DNA from: Fidelibacterota bacterium
Lineage (GTDB): Bacteria > Pseudomonadota > Alphaproteobacteria > Rhodospirillales > Rhodospirillaceae
NCBI GenBank assembly: GCA_947476625.1
Contig: CANJRA010000006.1
Location: 47,998 to 111,997, forward strand
Reading direction: 5' to 3'
Length of the DNA: 64,000 bases
This document shows positions 50,551 to 60,513 of this stretch, piece after piece. Numbering within the stretch: position 1 is the first letter of the stretch; each line of letters begins with the position of its first letter. The notes below the pieces were generated by a model, which was not told where the DNA came from, did no database searches, and saw nothing but the letters and a program-made list of their open reading frames with translations. The position numbers and the translations under genes are program-made.

Positions 50551-51423
50551 ATGCCCGATAAAGACACCATTTCAACGACGCCCAAGCCGCTCATCGCCGC
50601 CGTAAAGCGGCTGCTGCGGCCGCTCGTGCGCCTGCTCATTACCAAGGGCATGGGCCTTCCCGCGCTGACCGAGCTGCTCAAACAAGTCTATGTAGATGTG
50701 GCACTTACCGAGTTTCCCACCCAGGGCAAGAAACAGACCGACAGCAGCATCAGCATCTTGACGGGCGTGCACCGTAAGGATGTAAAACGCCTGCGCACCC
50801 TCAAGGATCGCCGCTATCAGGCGCCTAAGAATTTGGGTGTGAGCGGCGCGATGATTTCCCTCTGGACCGGCTCACCTGCGACCACCGACAGCGCCGGAAA
50901 GCCTTTGCCGCTGCCGCGTCAGCCGGAGTCGCCGTGCGGTCCATCCTTCGATTCGCTGGTGGCCAGCGTGTCCACCGATGTCCGCCCCCGCGCGCTTTTA
51001 GATGAGTGGCTGCGGCTTGGCATCGTCAGCCTGGATACGAATGACCGCGTCGTTCTCAACCGGCTGGCTTTCGTGCCGGAGAAAAAATTCGACGAAAAAG
51101 CCTTCTACCTCGGCCGCAATATGCACGACCATATGGCCGCAGCCGCGTACAACTTATTGGGCAAAGGCAACCCACAGCTCGAACGCAGCGTTCATTACAG
51201 CAACTTGACGCCGGAGTCGGCCAAGGTTGTAGCCGAGGCGGCAGAACACGCGGGCATGAAAGCGCTCCTTGATATCAACCGCTTAGCGGTCGATCTCCAG
51301 GGAAAAGACGAAGGCAAGGAAAACGCTACCCGGCGTGTCAATTTCGGGCTTTATTTCTACAAAGGCACTACTACCTTTAGTAACTTACGGTTAGACGACG
51401 AATCAGAAGATTCAGACGCTTAG
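50551..51423 (+). CDS. DUF6502 family protein, probable DNA-binding regulator
   Basis: 290 residues. The N-terminal part follows the DUF6502 pattern: LIAAVKRLLRPLVRLLITKGMGLPALTELLKQVYVDVA (14-51), then DSSISILTGVHRKDVKRL (64-81), which has the spacing of a helix-turn-helix with a recognition helix VHRKDVKRL. The C-terminal part (about 130-290) is predominantly helical and ends in an acidic tail. No membrane segment or signal peptide. Two palindromes precede it, so autoregulation is likely. The family has no characterised member known to me. It is followed after 33 bp by DUF5666, its usual neighbour. Confidence 0.82.
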   Translation: MPDKDTISTTPKPLIAAVKRLLRPLVRLLITKGMGLPALTELLKQVYVDVALTEFPTQGKKQTDSSISILTGVHRKDVKRLRTLKDRRYQAPKNLGVSGAMISLWTGSPATTDSAGKPLPLPRQPESPCGPSFDSLVASVSTDVRPRALLDEWLRLGIVSLDTNDRVVLNRLAFVPEKKFDEKAFYLGRNMHDHMAAAAYNLLGKGNPQLERSVHYSNLTPESAKVVAEAAEHAGMKALLDINRLAVDLQGKDEGKENATRRVNFGLYFYKGTTTFSNLRLDDESEDSDA

Positions 51424-51456
51424 CAGTTGTTAAGTTGCAGCCGTCATAAAGGACAA

Positions 51457-52632
51457 ATGCGCAGGGGTACGAACCAGAGGCTGAACGTCCAGACGCTGCG
51501 CGCTTGCGCGGCGGCGGCGTTGCTGTCTCTGCTTACTGCCTGCGCTACAGCCCCGGTCCAAACCGCGGCCGTTGATCCTAAGAACGGCGACGGTATCGGC
51601 GGAACAGGCATTTCTGTCGCCAAGATCAATACCCGCGGCGGCGACGGCATCGGCGGCACGGGTGTCCGCGGCACCATCACCGGCTTCGGCTCGATCCTCG
51701 TCAACGGCTTGAAGCTCGAATTCGATCACACCACCAAAGTCGAAACCGACGGCAAGCCGACGACGCTCGAAGCGTTGCGTATCGGCCAGATCGTTCAAGG
51801 CGTCGCGCGCACGGACAAGAGCGGCAAGCTCAGTCTTGCTGCCGTCGAAATTCAGCATGCCGTGACCGGACCGATCAGCGCCATCGACTACACGGCTGAA
51901 ACGCTCACCGTGCTCGGCCAGAAAGTGCGCCTCAACCTGGGCGGCGATAAGAACGACGTCAAAGCCTTCAAGACGCTGGAAGTCGGCGACATGGTCGTCG
52001 TCTCGGGTCTGCGACAGGCCGACGGCACGATTGTCGCCACACGCGTCGATCAACGCTCGGACGAAGACCGCATCATGGTGCGCGGCCTCATCACCGCTGC
52101 GACAACAACAAGTGTGCGCGTCGGCGAATTCGATATTCCGTTGGCGCTCGGCACTGCGCCCCTCAAAGTCGGCGACCGTGTGTTGGCATCCGGCCGCTTG
52201 GTCAATGGCGCCTTCGTCGCGGATGTTGTTCTGGGTTCGGCTGCATTGCCCTTTGACGGCGACGTCACCAACGTGTCGTTGGAAGCTTACGCGCCAAAAG
52301 CGAGCGGCACCGGCACAGTCTCTATCGACGGCGTCAATGTCGGCGGCGCGGCCTTGCCTGCCGGTACGGCCGTCAACGACCGCGTCATTATCACCGGCCA
52401 GATTTCCGGCCCGAACATCGTCACCGCCGGCAGCATCGCCAAAGCTACGACGACCGTGACGATCAATGCCGCACGTGGATCGCGCGCGCATCCCGCCGCT
52501 ATGCGGCCCGACAACCAAAGACCCGAGCGCGTCGCGCCGCGTCCGAATGTCGAACGGCCGCAGTCCAGACCGGAAACCCCGGCCGCGACCCGGCCTGTGA
52601 TCGAGCGCCCGCAAGGCGTGCCGATGGTGTAA
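51457..52632 (+). CDS. DUF5666 lipoprotein
   Basis: 391 residues from the ATG at 51457, with AAAGGA upstream; the longer frame begins with an unlikely TTG. A lipobox LLTAC (C29) ends the signal, so it is probably a lipoprotein. A double GDGIGGTG repeat follows. Three DUF5666 beta-barrel-like units follow: GTITGFGSILVNGLKL, GPISAIDYTAETLTVLGQKV and GLITAATTTSVRVGEFDIPL. The tail is Pro/Arg-rich (NQRPERVAPRPNVERPQ). Exact function unknown; OB-like domains may bind an extracellular ligand. It probably forms one transcription unit with DUF6502. Confidence 0.87.
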   Translation: MRRGTNQRLNVQTLRACAAAALLSLLTACATAPVQTAAVDPKNGDGIGGTGISVAKINTRGGDGIGGTGVRGTITGFGSILVNGLKLEFDHTTKVETDGKPTTLEALRIGQIVQGVARTDKSGKLSLAAVEIQHAVTGPISAIDYTAETLTVLGQKVRLNLGGDKNDVKAFKTLEVGDMVVVSGLRQADGTIVATRVDQRSDEDRIMVRGLITAATTTSVRVGEFDIPLALGTAPLKVGDRVLASGRLVNGAFVADVVLGSAALPFDGDVTNVSLEAYAPKASGTGTVSIDGVNVGGAALPAGTAVNDRVIITGQISGPNIVTAGSIAKATTTVTINAARGSRAHPAAMRPDNQRPERVAPRPNVERPQSRPETPAATRPVIERPQGVPMV

Positions 52633-52650
52633 CCGCCGGGCGGTTACACC
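52626..52650. terminator. Hairpin between convergent DUF5666 and OMP genes
   Basis: A 25-bp palindrome with 12-bp arms, GGTGTAACCGCC and its complement, that contains the DUF5666 stop codon and ends 2 bp before the convergent gene's stop. A bidirectional terminator-like hairpin, without a T-run. Confidence 0.6.
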
Positions 52651-52652
52651 TA

Positions 52653-53441
52653 TCAGCGCCAGCGATAACTCAACACTAGTCCACCGCCCGCCGACGGACT
52701 GTTGCGGGAAAATCCGGTCATCCCATAGACATTGATCGACCAGTCGTCGGCTAAGCGCACGTTGACATAGGCCGTGCCCTCTTGAGGGGCGACCGCCGTT
52801 TTAACGGCGGCGCGCCGGACATCATAATAAACGCCCGTGGTAAGCCAATCGACCCATGAGTACTGCACACCGAGCGTGCCGTAGAGCACGTTGCGCAAAG
52901 CATATCCTTTGGGCCGGCCGGTGATGCGGTAACCCAGCGTGGCGAATGGCATGAACTTGCCCCACGCCTTGGCGATATCAATCTGCGCCGCCTCATCCCA
53001 TTCGCCGGTACCGAGTCCTTTTTGAAAACTCGCCGCGGGTGCTTTGATGCGCCCCGTCAAATCCACATACAGGCCATAGGTATAAAGACTCTCCAGCGCG
53101 TAGGTCGCCGCGAGACTGATGTCGCCGATGCCCGACGCCGCGCCCGAGGTCCGCAGATTCGTCGCCGTCTCCGCCGAGCCGTCCAACAAAAGCGCAGGCC
53201 CCGATACCCGAACCCATGGGATCGTCGCTTTCAGAGTCCACGGACCCTTGGAAGCTTGGAAGGTTGCCGGAATGTAGAGAACTTCCGTGCGCTTGGCGGC
53301 GCCGTAGTAGCCTGAACTGAAGTCGAAGCCGGTGCCGGCCTTGTATTGCCAAAAAGCATCGGCAAAAGCGTCCTGGGCTTGGGCGGAAAAGCTGCAGCCG
53401 AGACCTGCCGCCAAGACACCCGATGCGAGGACTTTTTTCAT
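52653..53441 (-). CDS. Outer-membrane beta-barrel protein
   Basis: 262 residues with a signal peptide (1-22, cleaved after AQA). The rest alternates polar and hydrophobic residues with many aromatic strand ends and closes in VLSYRWR, a beta-barrel C-terminal strand with an aromatic penultimate pattern. Its layout resembles the short transporter/MetA-like OMP families seen next to DUF6502-DUF5666 genes. Ligand unknown. Convergent with DUF5666 and probably part of the same functional module. Confidence 0.8.
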   Translation of the reverse strand: MKKVLASGVLAAGLGCSFSAQAQDAFADAFWQYKAGTGFDFSSGYYGAAKRTEVLYIPATFQASKGPWTLKATIPWVRVSGPALLLDGSAETATNLRTSGAASGIGDISLAATYALESLYTYGLYVDLTGRIKAPAASFQKGLGTGEWDEAAQIDIAKAWGKFMPFATLGYRITGRPKGYALRNVLYGTLGVQYSWVDWLTTGVYYDVRRAAVKTAVAPQEGTAYVNVRLADDWSINVYGMTGFSRNSPSAGGGLVLSYRWR

Positions 53442-53492
53442 AGTCGATTCAAACTGAAACCGACGCGAACATCATAGTGCATCATAAGCACG

Positions 53493-56009
53493 CTATGTCT
53501 GAGGCTTTGCTTGAGTTAGCGCCACGACCTCGCGGCGAAGTTGCGCGATCAGTTCGCCGCTCTGTCCCAGATGTTTTTCTTCTTCGTCGAGGATCGCCGT
53601 AAAGGCTTTGACCTTCAACGCCACGACATCGATGTCCTTGGCCGCGCCTTCAATGCGCGCCGCATCGAGGACAATATCTATCAAGCGGTCCGTCGCATGC
53701 AGACGGCCCCACAGATAATCGTTCTCGCGGTAGGCCAGACAGAAAAACGCGCCGAAGTGATGAAACTGAATGCCCTTCAATGTCGCGTCGGCGCCGCCTT
53801 TGCGCAGCGTTTGCGCATCGTCGGGACTGAGGCGATCCACGCGGATTTCATCAAACTCATCCAAGTCGCGCCAATTGGTGATCGAAAAGGTCAAAACGTC
53901 CCACACCGCGAAGCCGATATAGTGTTCGATCAATTCGCGGCGGGCGGGCAGCGGCAGAGGCGCGGCACCGCCGGCCGTGCCGGTCAATGCGATCAGAAGC
54001 GCATCCGTGCGCGCGTTATCGTTTTCCAAGGCAAGATCGTTGCCAAGAAGATCGAGCGTCTGCTCGATGTGCGTAGTGAACAGACGCGCAACCGCACCGG
54101 GGTCTGCCGCCAGCGCCGGCTCGTTCGCCATCGCCTGAACGACATCGCGCACCACAGCTTTAATCGCGTCGACTGTGGCGCGGCTTAAGCTGCCCGCCTC
54201 GCCCGCACCGACGGCCCGTGCGGTCATGGGCTGTAACAGCGCCAGCGCGTCATAAAGACCGGCTTTCACGCGGTCGAGGCGCTCCGAGGTCAGGCCAACG
54301 AAATCGTCTTCGGTCAGGCGCGTATAAAGCTGATTCACGGCGCGCACCACGAAACGCCCGCGGCGCTGGCGGTAGCGCACATCGAAACGCAGCAAGAACT
54401 TCACCCACGGCGGCGGCCCCGCGATCGGCTCTGGCGCCTTTAGAAGATCGTCCGCCGACGGCGAAACACGGGTGATTTCCGCCCACTTCTGAATGACCGC
54501 GACAATCCGCCCCGCTTCCGTGGTGTCGCGGTCGTAGCCGCAGACCTGCCCCACAAGCGCCGCGACGTCTTCAATCACCGCAGTCAGCTTGAGGCGCAGA
54601 TAGCCTTCATAAGCAAAGCCGGTTTCATTGCGCGCCCGCTGATTGGCCAGCTCGCGAAAGCGCCCGATTTGCTCGCCGGTGATGACATCATCGAGCGCCG
54701 GGCCCGCCACGGCATCGGCCATGGCGCGGATATGAGACCGCGCGCTGTCGACAACCATTTGCAGGCGTCGCACCTCGGCATTGTAGGTGTTCACCCAAGC
54801 CAGATCGTCATGAATGGGCTCGTTGCGCGGGATATCCGACAGAGCGCCTTTCAACGTCGAGAAAAAACCCGGCACGCGCCCCGCCAAACGGCTCTGCGCG
54901 CTTTTGGGATGAGGATCGATATACAGCAGCCGGCGGTCGACATGGCGATAGGCGGGACGTCCGCGAATCGCTTCAATGGCTTTGGCGAATGGTTTGTTGT
55001 TAAGCACGCTGCCGTCGATGAACGACGCATCCGCCGGATTCATGTCGGCCAGAAAATAGGGACGGAAGTTGCGATAGAGAAAATCGACGCGCGAACGCCA
55101 ACTCAGGCGCCGGTCGGTGATCAGCCGGTCGATCTCGGCAAACCGCATCGGCGGGAACGCGCCGGGGAAGGACGATGTCGCGCGCGACGCAAACACCAGC
55201 GCCGGCAGATTCTCGCGGTCAAAACTCGAGTTCTCGTGATCCTTCGGCCAGTGGCGGTAGGACATCCGCAGCATCTGACGATGCTCGTGATCCTGAATCA
55301 CCGGCGGATCGTGGATGGGCGTATCGGTGGCGTAGCCGTAAAAATCCGTGACCGTGACAAAGAGATCGAGCTGCAGCCCGGCCGGCACCAGCGACGTCCC
55401 AGGTGCCAGCGGATCGCCCATGCGCGAAAAACCGTCGTAAAGCACTTTCGTCAGGTTGTAGCCGTCGAAGGGCGGATGAAACCAGCGCGAGCGCAAGAAC
55501 ATAGACAGCTTCTGCTTCAGCTCGCGATTGTCGCCAAGATCATCGCGGAAGCGATACATGAACAGCCAAACAAACGGACGGAAGTACCATTTCATCCACG
55601 GCCCGGCTTTGATATGCGACGGCATCAGTTCGGCGACGTCGGAATGCTTAAGCCAGAAATCGCGCAGCGGATCGATGCTGAGATCATGCGCCAGCGCACG
55701 CGCCAGGATCACCCCGTTGATGCCGCCGGCCGACGCGCCGGCAATGACATCGACCACAATGCGCAGATCGAGCGTCTGGCCGATGATGCGCAAAAGATCG
55801 AAATAGGTTTGCTCGGTATCGGCCGGTTCGTTGCGCTGGGCCGCGACGTCGGCATAACTCACATCGGCGTGGCGACGATTGGTGTACGTATGGTAATCGC
55901 GCGAGGCGCGTACGAGCTTGAGGATTTCCTTGGTCACGCCGTGCATGTAAACGGCCAACGAAACGCCGCCGTAACATACCAGCGCAAACCGCAGCTCTTT
56001 TTCCTTCAC
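53493..56009 (-). CDS. Patatin-like phospholipase, long form with DUF3376
   Basis: 838 residues. The N-terminal patatin domain (about 5-390) has an oxyanion motif (CYGGVSLAVYMHGV), the nucleophile elbow GASAGG (Ser about 93) and the catalytic Asp in FIDGSVLNNKPF, the Ser-Asp dyad. The C-terminal half matches the DUF3376 extension of long bacterial patatins. Predicted to act on membrane lipids or acyl esters; no signal peptide, so cytosolic. Single gene; promoter in the 102-bp gap to the RND remnant. Confidence 0.9.
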   Translation of the reverse strand: MKEKELRFALVCYGGVSLAVYMHGVTKEILKLVRASRDYHTYTNRRHADVSYADVAAQRNEPADTEQTYFDLLRIIGQTLDLRIVVDVIAGASAGGINGVILARALAHDLSIDPLRDFWLKHSDVAELMPSHIKAGPWMKWYFRPFVWLFMYRFRDDLGDNRELKQKLSMFLRSRWFHPPFDGYNLTKVLYDGFSRMGDPLAPGTSLVPAGLQLDLFVTVTDFYGYATDTPIHDPPVIQDHEHRQMLRMSYRHWPKDHENSSFDRENLPALVFASRATSSFPGAFPPMRFAEIDRLITDRRLSWRSRVDFLYRNFRPYFLADMNPADASFIDGSVLNNKPFAKAIEAIRGRPAYRHVDRRLLYIDPHPKSAQSRLAGRVPGFFSTLKGALSDIPRNEPIHDDLAWVNTYNAEVRRLQMVVDSARSHIRAMADAVAGPALDDVITGEQIGRFRELANQRARNETGFAYEGYLRLKLTAVIEDVAALVGQVCGYDRDTTEAGRIVAVIQKWAEITRVSPSADDLLKAPEPIAGPPPWVKFLLRFDVRYRQRRGRFVVRAVNQLYTRLTEDDFVGLTSERLDRVKAGLYDALALLQPMTARAVGAGEAGSLSRATVDAIKAVVRDVVQAMANEPALAADPGAVARLFTTHIEQTLDLLGNDLALENDNARTDALLIALTGTAGGAAPLPLPARRELIEHYIGFAVWDVLTFSITNWRDLDEFDEIRVDRLSPDDAQTLRKGGADATLKGIQFHHFGAFFCLAYRENDYLWGRLHATDRLIDIVLDAARIEGAAKDIDVVALKVKAFTAILDEEEKHLGQSGELIAQLRREVVALTQAKPQT

Positions 56010-56111
56010 GCGCGTCCCCCCGGGGCGAAACTCACCCTGGGTCGATCATACCGCATCGGAATCCCCCGATGCACCGATTAATAGGGAGAGGCCGCATTCA
56101 CAGCCAATTGG

Positions 56112-59100
56112 CTATTCAGCCGGCTGATGACCCTCTTCGGAGTCTGCGGCCGGGAATTGCTTTTCAAACACCCTGAGCTCGGCCGCGACACGGCCGGGCG
56201 AGCCGGTACGGCGCGCAAGCAATATATAAAAGACCGGCACAACGACCAACGTGATCACCACCGCGAACGAGACGCCCGTGAAGATCACGACACCGATCGG
56301 GCGGCGGCTTTCGGAACCCGCACCCGTCGCCAGCACCAGCGGCACCGCACCCATTACGGTCGCGAGCGCGGTCATGATGATGGGCCGTAGCCGGATAAGC
56401 GCGGCTTCGACCACCGCTGCACGGAATTCACGTCCCTCATCACGCAGCTGATTGGCGAACTCGACAATCAGAATGCCGTTCTTGGCCGCCAATCCCACCA
56501 GCACGATGATACCGATCTGCGAGAACAGGTTGATGCTCTGGCCGAACATCAACAGCCCGATGAGAGCGCCAAACACCGCCATCGGCACCGTCATCATAAT
56601 GACAAGCGGATGGACGAAACTCTCGAATTGCGCCGCCAGCACTAAGAACACAACGACCAGCGCCAAGGCGAAGCTGAAATAAATAGAAGAGCTATTGTCC
56701 TTGAAGTCGCCGGCTTCACCGCGCCACGTCAGCACCGCACTGGACGGCAGTTTCTCACGCGCGATCCGTTCGACTTCCCCGATGAGGTCTCCGAGAATAA
56801 CGTCGGAGCGCGGGAACATGCTGATGAAAATCGCGCGCCTACGATCGAGCCGCGTCAAGCTGTCGACGGTCGAGCCTTCTTCCATCGTCACCAGGCTCGA
56901 CAACGGTATCAGTTCTTTCGTCGTCGCCGAGCGCACATAAATGTTGGAAACATCGTTAGGCGTCTGACGATCCTCGTCGCGGCCTTGCAAGATAACGTCG
57001 TATTCCTCGCCCTTGCCCACATAGGTCGTCGCTTTGCGCGACCCCAGCATGGTCTGTAGCGCAGCCCCTATATCGCCCACCGACACGCCCAAATCCCCGG
57101 CCCGTGAACGATCGATGCGCACGCGAATTTGCGGTTTGTTTTCGACAAAGTTGGTGCGCACCTGATTCAGCATGGGATGATTGAGCAAACCCTCCAACAT
57201 CGCATCGCGCCAGACGCGCAGCTCTTCATAGGTCTGTCCGCTGATGGCCAGTATCGTCGCGCCCTGCGTATTGTTGCTGCGGCCCAGCCCAGCCGGCAAA
57301 GTCGCGACAATCTGCGCACCGGGAATCTGGCGCAGCTTCGGCGACAGCTCGAGCACGATTTGGCCGGCCGAACGGCTGCGCTCGCCCCAAGGCGCCAATC
57401 CCACGAACACGCTGGCTTGGTTGTTGTTGCCCGCATAAGACTCAAGCGTTGTTACGACCTCGCCGCTTTCGACGTAGGGCTTCAGCATAGTCATAGCCTG
57501 CTTCAGCTGACGCGCTGTATAGTCGGCATTGGAGCCGTCCGGCGCGCGCACGTTGATGTTAAAAAAACCGCGATCTTCCTTTGGGGTAAACTCTTGCGGC
57601 AGCAAGAAGAACAGACTGCCCGACAGCGCGACAATCACAAGAAACCCGGAAACAACCACACGCGGCGCATCGATCGCGCGATTCAGAATAGCGGCGTACC
57701 AGGCTTCCAGTTTTTCAAACATCGTGTCCGCCCAGTGGGCGATTCTGCTGGTATCCAAATGCGGCGTCAGGATTTTGCTGCAGAGCACCGGCGTCAATGT
57801 GAGCGATATGAACATCGACCACAGCACCGCAACCGCCATCGAGACCGCGAACTCCTTAAAGAGGCTCCCGACCGACCCGCGCAAAAGCGCGATCGGCATG
57901 AACGCCGCCACCAGCACGAGGGTCGTTGAGACCACCGCCATGCCGACTTGGCGCGAACCGCGCATGGCCGCCAGCAACGGCGGCTCGCCGGCCTTCATGC
58001 GCCGGTGGATATTTTCGAGAACGATGATGGCGTCGTCGACCACCAGGCCAATCGCCAACACCATCGCCAGCAACGTCAGGATGTTGATCGAAAAATGCGC
58101 CGGCCATAACACGATAGCCGTCGCCACCAACGCAATCGGTACGGTTACGGCTGGGATAAACGCCGCCCGCGCGGTGCCGAGAAACAAATAGATCACGCCC
58201 ATCACGAGCAGTCCGGCAACGACCATCGCCACCGTCACTTCGTGGATGGCCACCGCGATAAACTTCGACGTGTCGTTGGTGATCGCGAGCGTCAGATCCG
58301 ACGGCAAGATCGCCTTGATGCGCTCGACTTCGGCTTTGACGGCATCGGCGACGTCCAGGGTCGATGCACCCGGCTGCTTGACGACCGCGAGCCCTGTGCC
58401 GTCGACGCCATTGGCCTTGAATGACGAATGCACATCAACCGGCGCAACCTCGACATTGGCAATTTCGCCCAGCCTGATGAGGTAATTATTAGGACCGCGC
58501 GCAACGACAAGCTGTTTGAAGTCCTCGGCGGTCTGGTAAGCGCGCAGCGTGCGCATGGTGAAATTGCGGTCTATGGACACCAGTTGTCCGGCGCCCAGCT
58601 CTACGTTCTCCCGCCGCAGCGCCGCATCGACGTCCGCCGCCGTCAGGCCGCGCGCGGCCATGGCGCGGCGGTCGAGCCAGATGCGCATGGATTTCACGCG
58701 CGCGGCGAAGACATTCAAATAGGCCGCGGCTGCAACGTCAGTGTCGCGTAGTCCGCGATTTCCATAGGGCTGCGCGTGCCGGTGACATTCATCACCACGA
58801 TCGGGTCGGCATCGGAATCGGCTTTTTGAATCACCGGCGGATCGGCTTCTTCGGGCAGACGCGCCGCGATGCGGCCGATCTTGTCGCGAATGTCGTTGGC
58901 GGCGGCGTTGATGTCGTGGCCTTCGATAAATTCCAAATTGATGTTGGCGCGGTCATCACACGAGACCGAGTTCATGGCCTTGATGCCTTGAACGCCGCTG
59001 ATCTGATCCTCGATGATTTTGACGACCTTCGACTCAACCACTTCAGCCGCCGCGCCCGGATAGGCAACGCTCACGCTGACCGTCGGACGATCGATATCCG

Positions 59101-59212
59101 GCGTTTCGCGCACCGGCAATTGCGTCAGTGAATAAAGACCAAAGACGACGAGCAAGAGACTCGCGACAATAGCGACCACGGGACGCTTGATCGATGAATC
59201 GGATAACTTCAT
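56112..59212 (-). pseudogene. RND efflux pump permease, frameshifted
   Basis: Coding remnant of an HAE1-type RND exporter (AcrB-like, normally about 1,030 residues). The first 165 codons (from ATG at 59212, MKLSDSSIKRPVVAIVASLL) run to a TGA at 58715-58717. A second frame opening at 58718 continues at NVFAARVKSMRIWLDRRAMAARGLTAADV through to the end (868 residues, with all later RND motifs such as LVVDDAIIVLENIHRR intact). The expected segment between YATLTLQPR and NVFAARVKSM is shortened by about 7 codons and shifted, so a small deletion is likely. Adjacent to the broken adaptor. Confidence 0.9.
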
Positions 59213-59248
59213 TTCACAGCTCTCCCGCGCAACAGTTTAAGCCGTTTC

Positions 59249-60367
59249 TTAGCCTGGCTGCGCCACCAGCCCCGAAGCGCGGGCGGGTGCGGGCGGCAGG
59301 TCTTTGGCATTCACGATGGTCACCTTGGACCCCGGCCGCAGGTCTTGCAGGCCCTCTTTCACGACGATGTAGCCTTCGTGCAGGCCTTCCGAAATTTCCA
59401 CCGAACCCGCGCGGCGGCGGCCGATGACGACCTTGAGGCGCGTGACGACATTTTGGTTATCGATTGTGAAAACAAACTGCTGATCGCTTTCGGCCAGCAG
59501 TGCGGCTTCCGGGATCATCAAAGACTCACGCCTGTCTTTAATAAGCTGCACGATCATGAGCATGCCCGGACGCAAATGCACGTCGGTGTTGTCGATCACC
59601 GCGCGCACGCTGACCGAGCGCGTCACGGGATCGATACGACTTTCGACCGCGACAACCTTGCCTTTAGAAATCTCACCCGGATACGCGCTGGCGCCGGCTT
59701 CAATGTCGAGGCCGGGCTGCAACGACGTCATGAAGGTTTCCGGGATAGAGAAATCGAGCTTCACCTTTGAAATATTATCCAGCGTCGTCACCACGGTTCC
59801 CGGCGACACCAGCGCACCGACGCTGATGCGGCGCGTGCCGACAATCCCCGAGAACGGCGCGATGATGCGGCGGTCGCCCGAACGCACCCGCGCGGCGGCG
59901 ACATTGGCTTCGGCTTTTTTCACCAACGCGACTTGCTCGTCGACGCGCTACTGAGAGACGTGCTGGTCTTTCACCAGACCCATGGTGCGCGCGAGTTCTT
60001 TTTTCTGCTGCTCCAAATTGGCAAGCTCGACGTTGAGCTGCGCATCCTGCTCGCCGGCATCGATCGCGGCGATCTGCTCACCCTGCTTCACGGTGCTGCC
60101 GTCGTCGAAATCGATGGTGCGGATAATGCCCTGGGTCTTGGCGGTGATGCTGACGGACTCGCTGGCATTGAGCGTGCCGATCGCTTCCAAGGGATCACTG
60201 AACACTTCTTTTTTCACGGCGACGGCCACAACCGTGCGCGCTGCAGGCGCCCGCGCAACAGGCGCGCGGCTCTTGCCGAAAAAATACCAGCCGCCGCCCG
60301 CAACAGCGACGACAACCGCCACAGCCGCAGCAATCACAATTGTCCGTTTTGAGACGTCGAAATTCAT
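59249..60367 (-). pseudogene. RND periplasmic adaptor (MFP) interrupted by an amber codon
   Basis: Reads as one 372-residue adaptor: membrane anchor (about 9-28), lipoyl half LEAIGTLNASESVSITAKTQG, hairpin, second lipoyl half RIIAPFSGIVGTRRISVGALV and a beta-barrel. It is split by an in-frame TAG at 59948-59950, inside KDQHVSQ-stop-RVDEQVALVKKAE. The adjacent residues fit directly, so a single point change (for example TCG to TAG, a Ser codon) explains it. Suppression or restart at a later start is possible but unproven. Operon partner of the frameshifted RND gene. Confidence 0.88.
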
Positions 60368-60513
60368 ATGGTTAACTTTATGCGGTCAGCTATGTGCGGC
60401 AGGGTGTACCACGGGCCTTCACAGGCCGACGACCGTCTAAATGTAACGCCGCGTATCTCTCGGGCAATATTAACAAATTCGTTACATTAGGCGCTAAAAC
60501 ACCGGCATCATTT

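Noticed and set aside
51430..52614. 394-codon minus-strand frame opposite DUF5666
   Set aside because: Antisense to the DUF5666 gene, composition dominated by complement codons of its repeats.
54669..56081. 470-codon plus-strand frame opposite the patatin
   Set aside because: Antisense to an intact catalytic patatin; His/Arg-rich shadow composition.
59948..59950. TAG as a reassigned or read-through codon
   Set aside because: No context for pyrrolysine or a suppressor is seen, and the partner pump gene is also broken, so decay is simpler.
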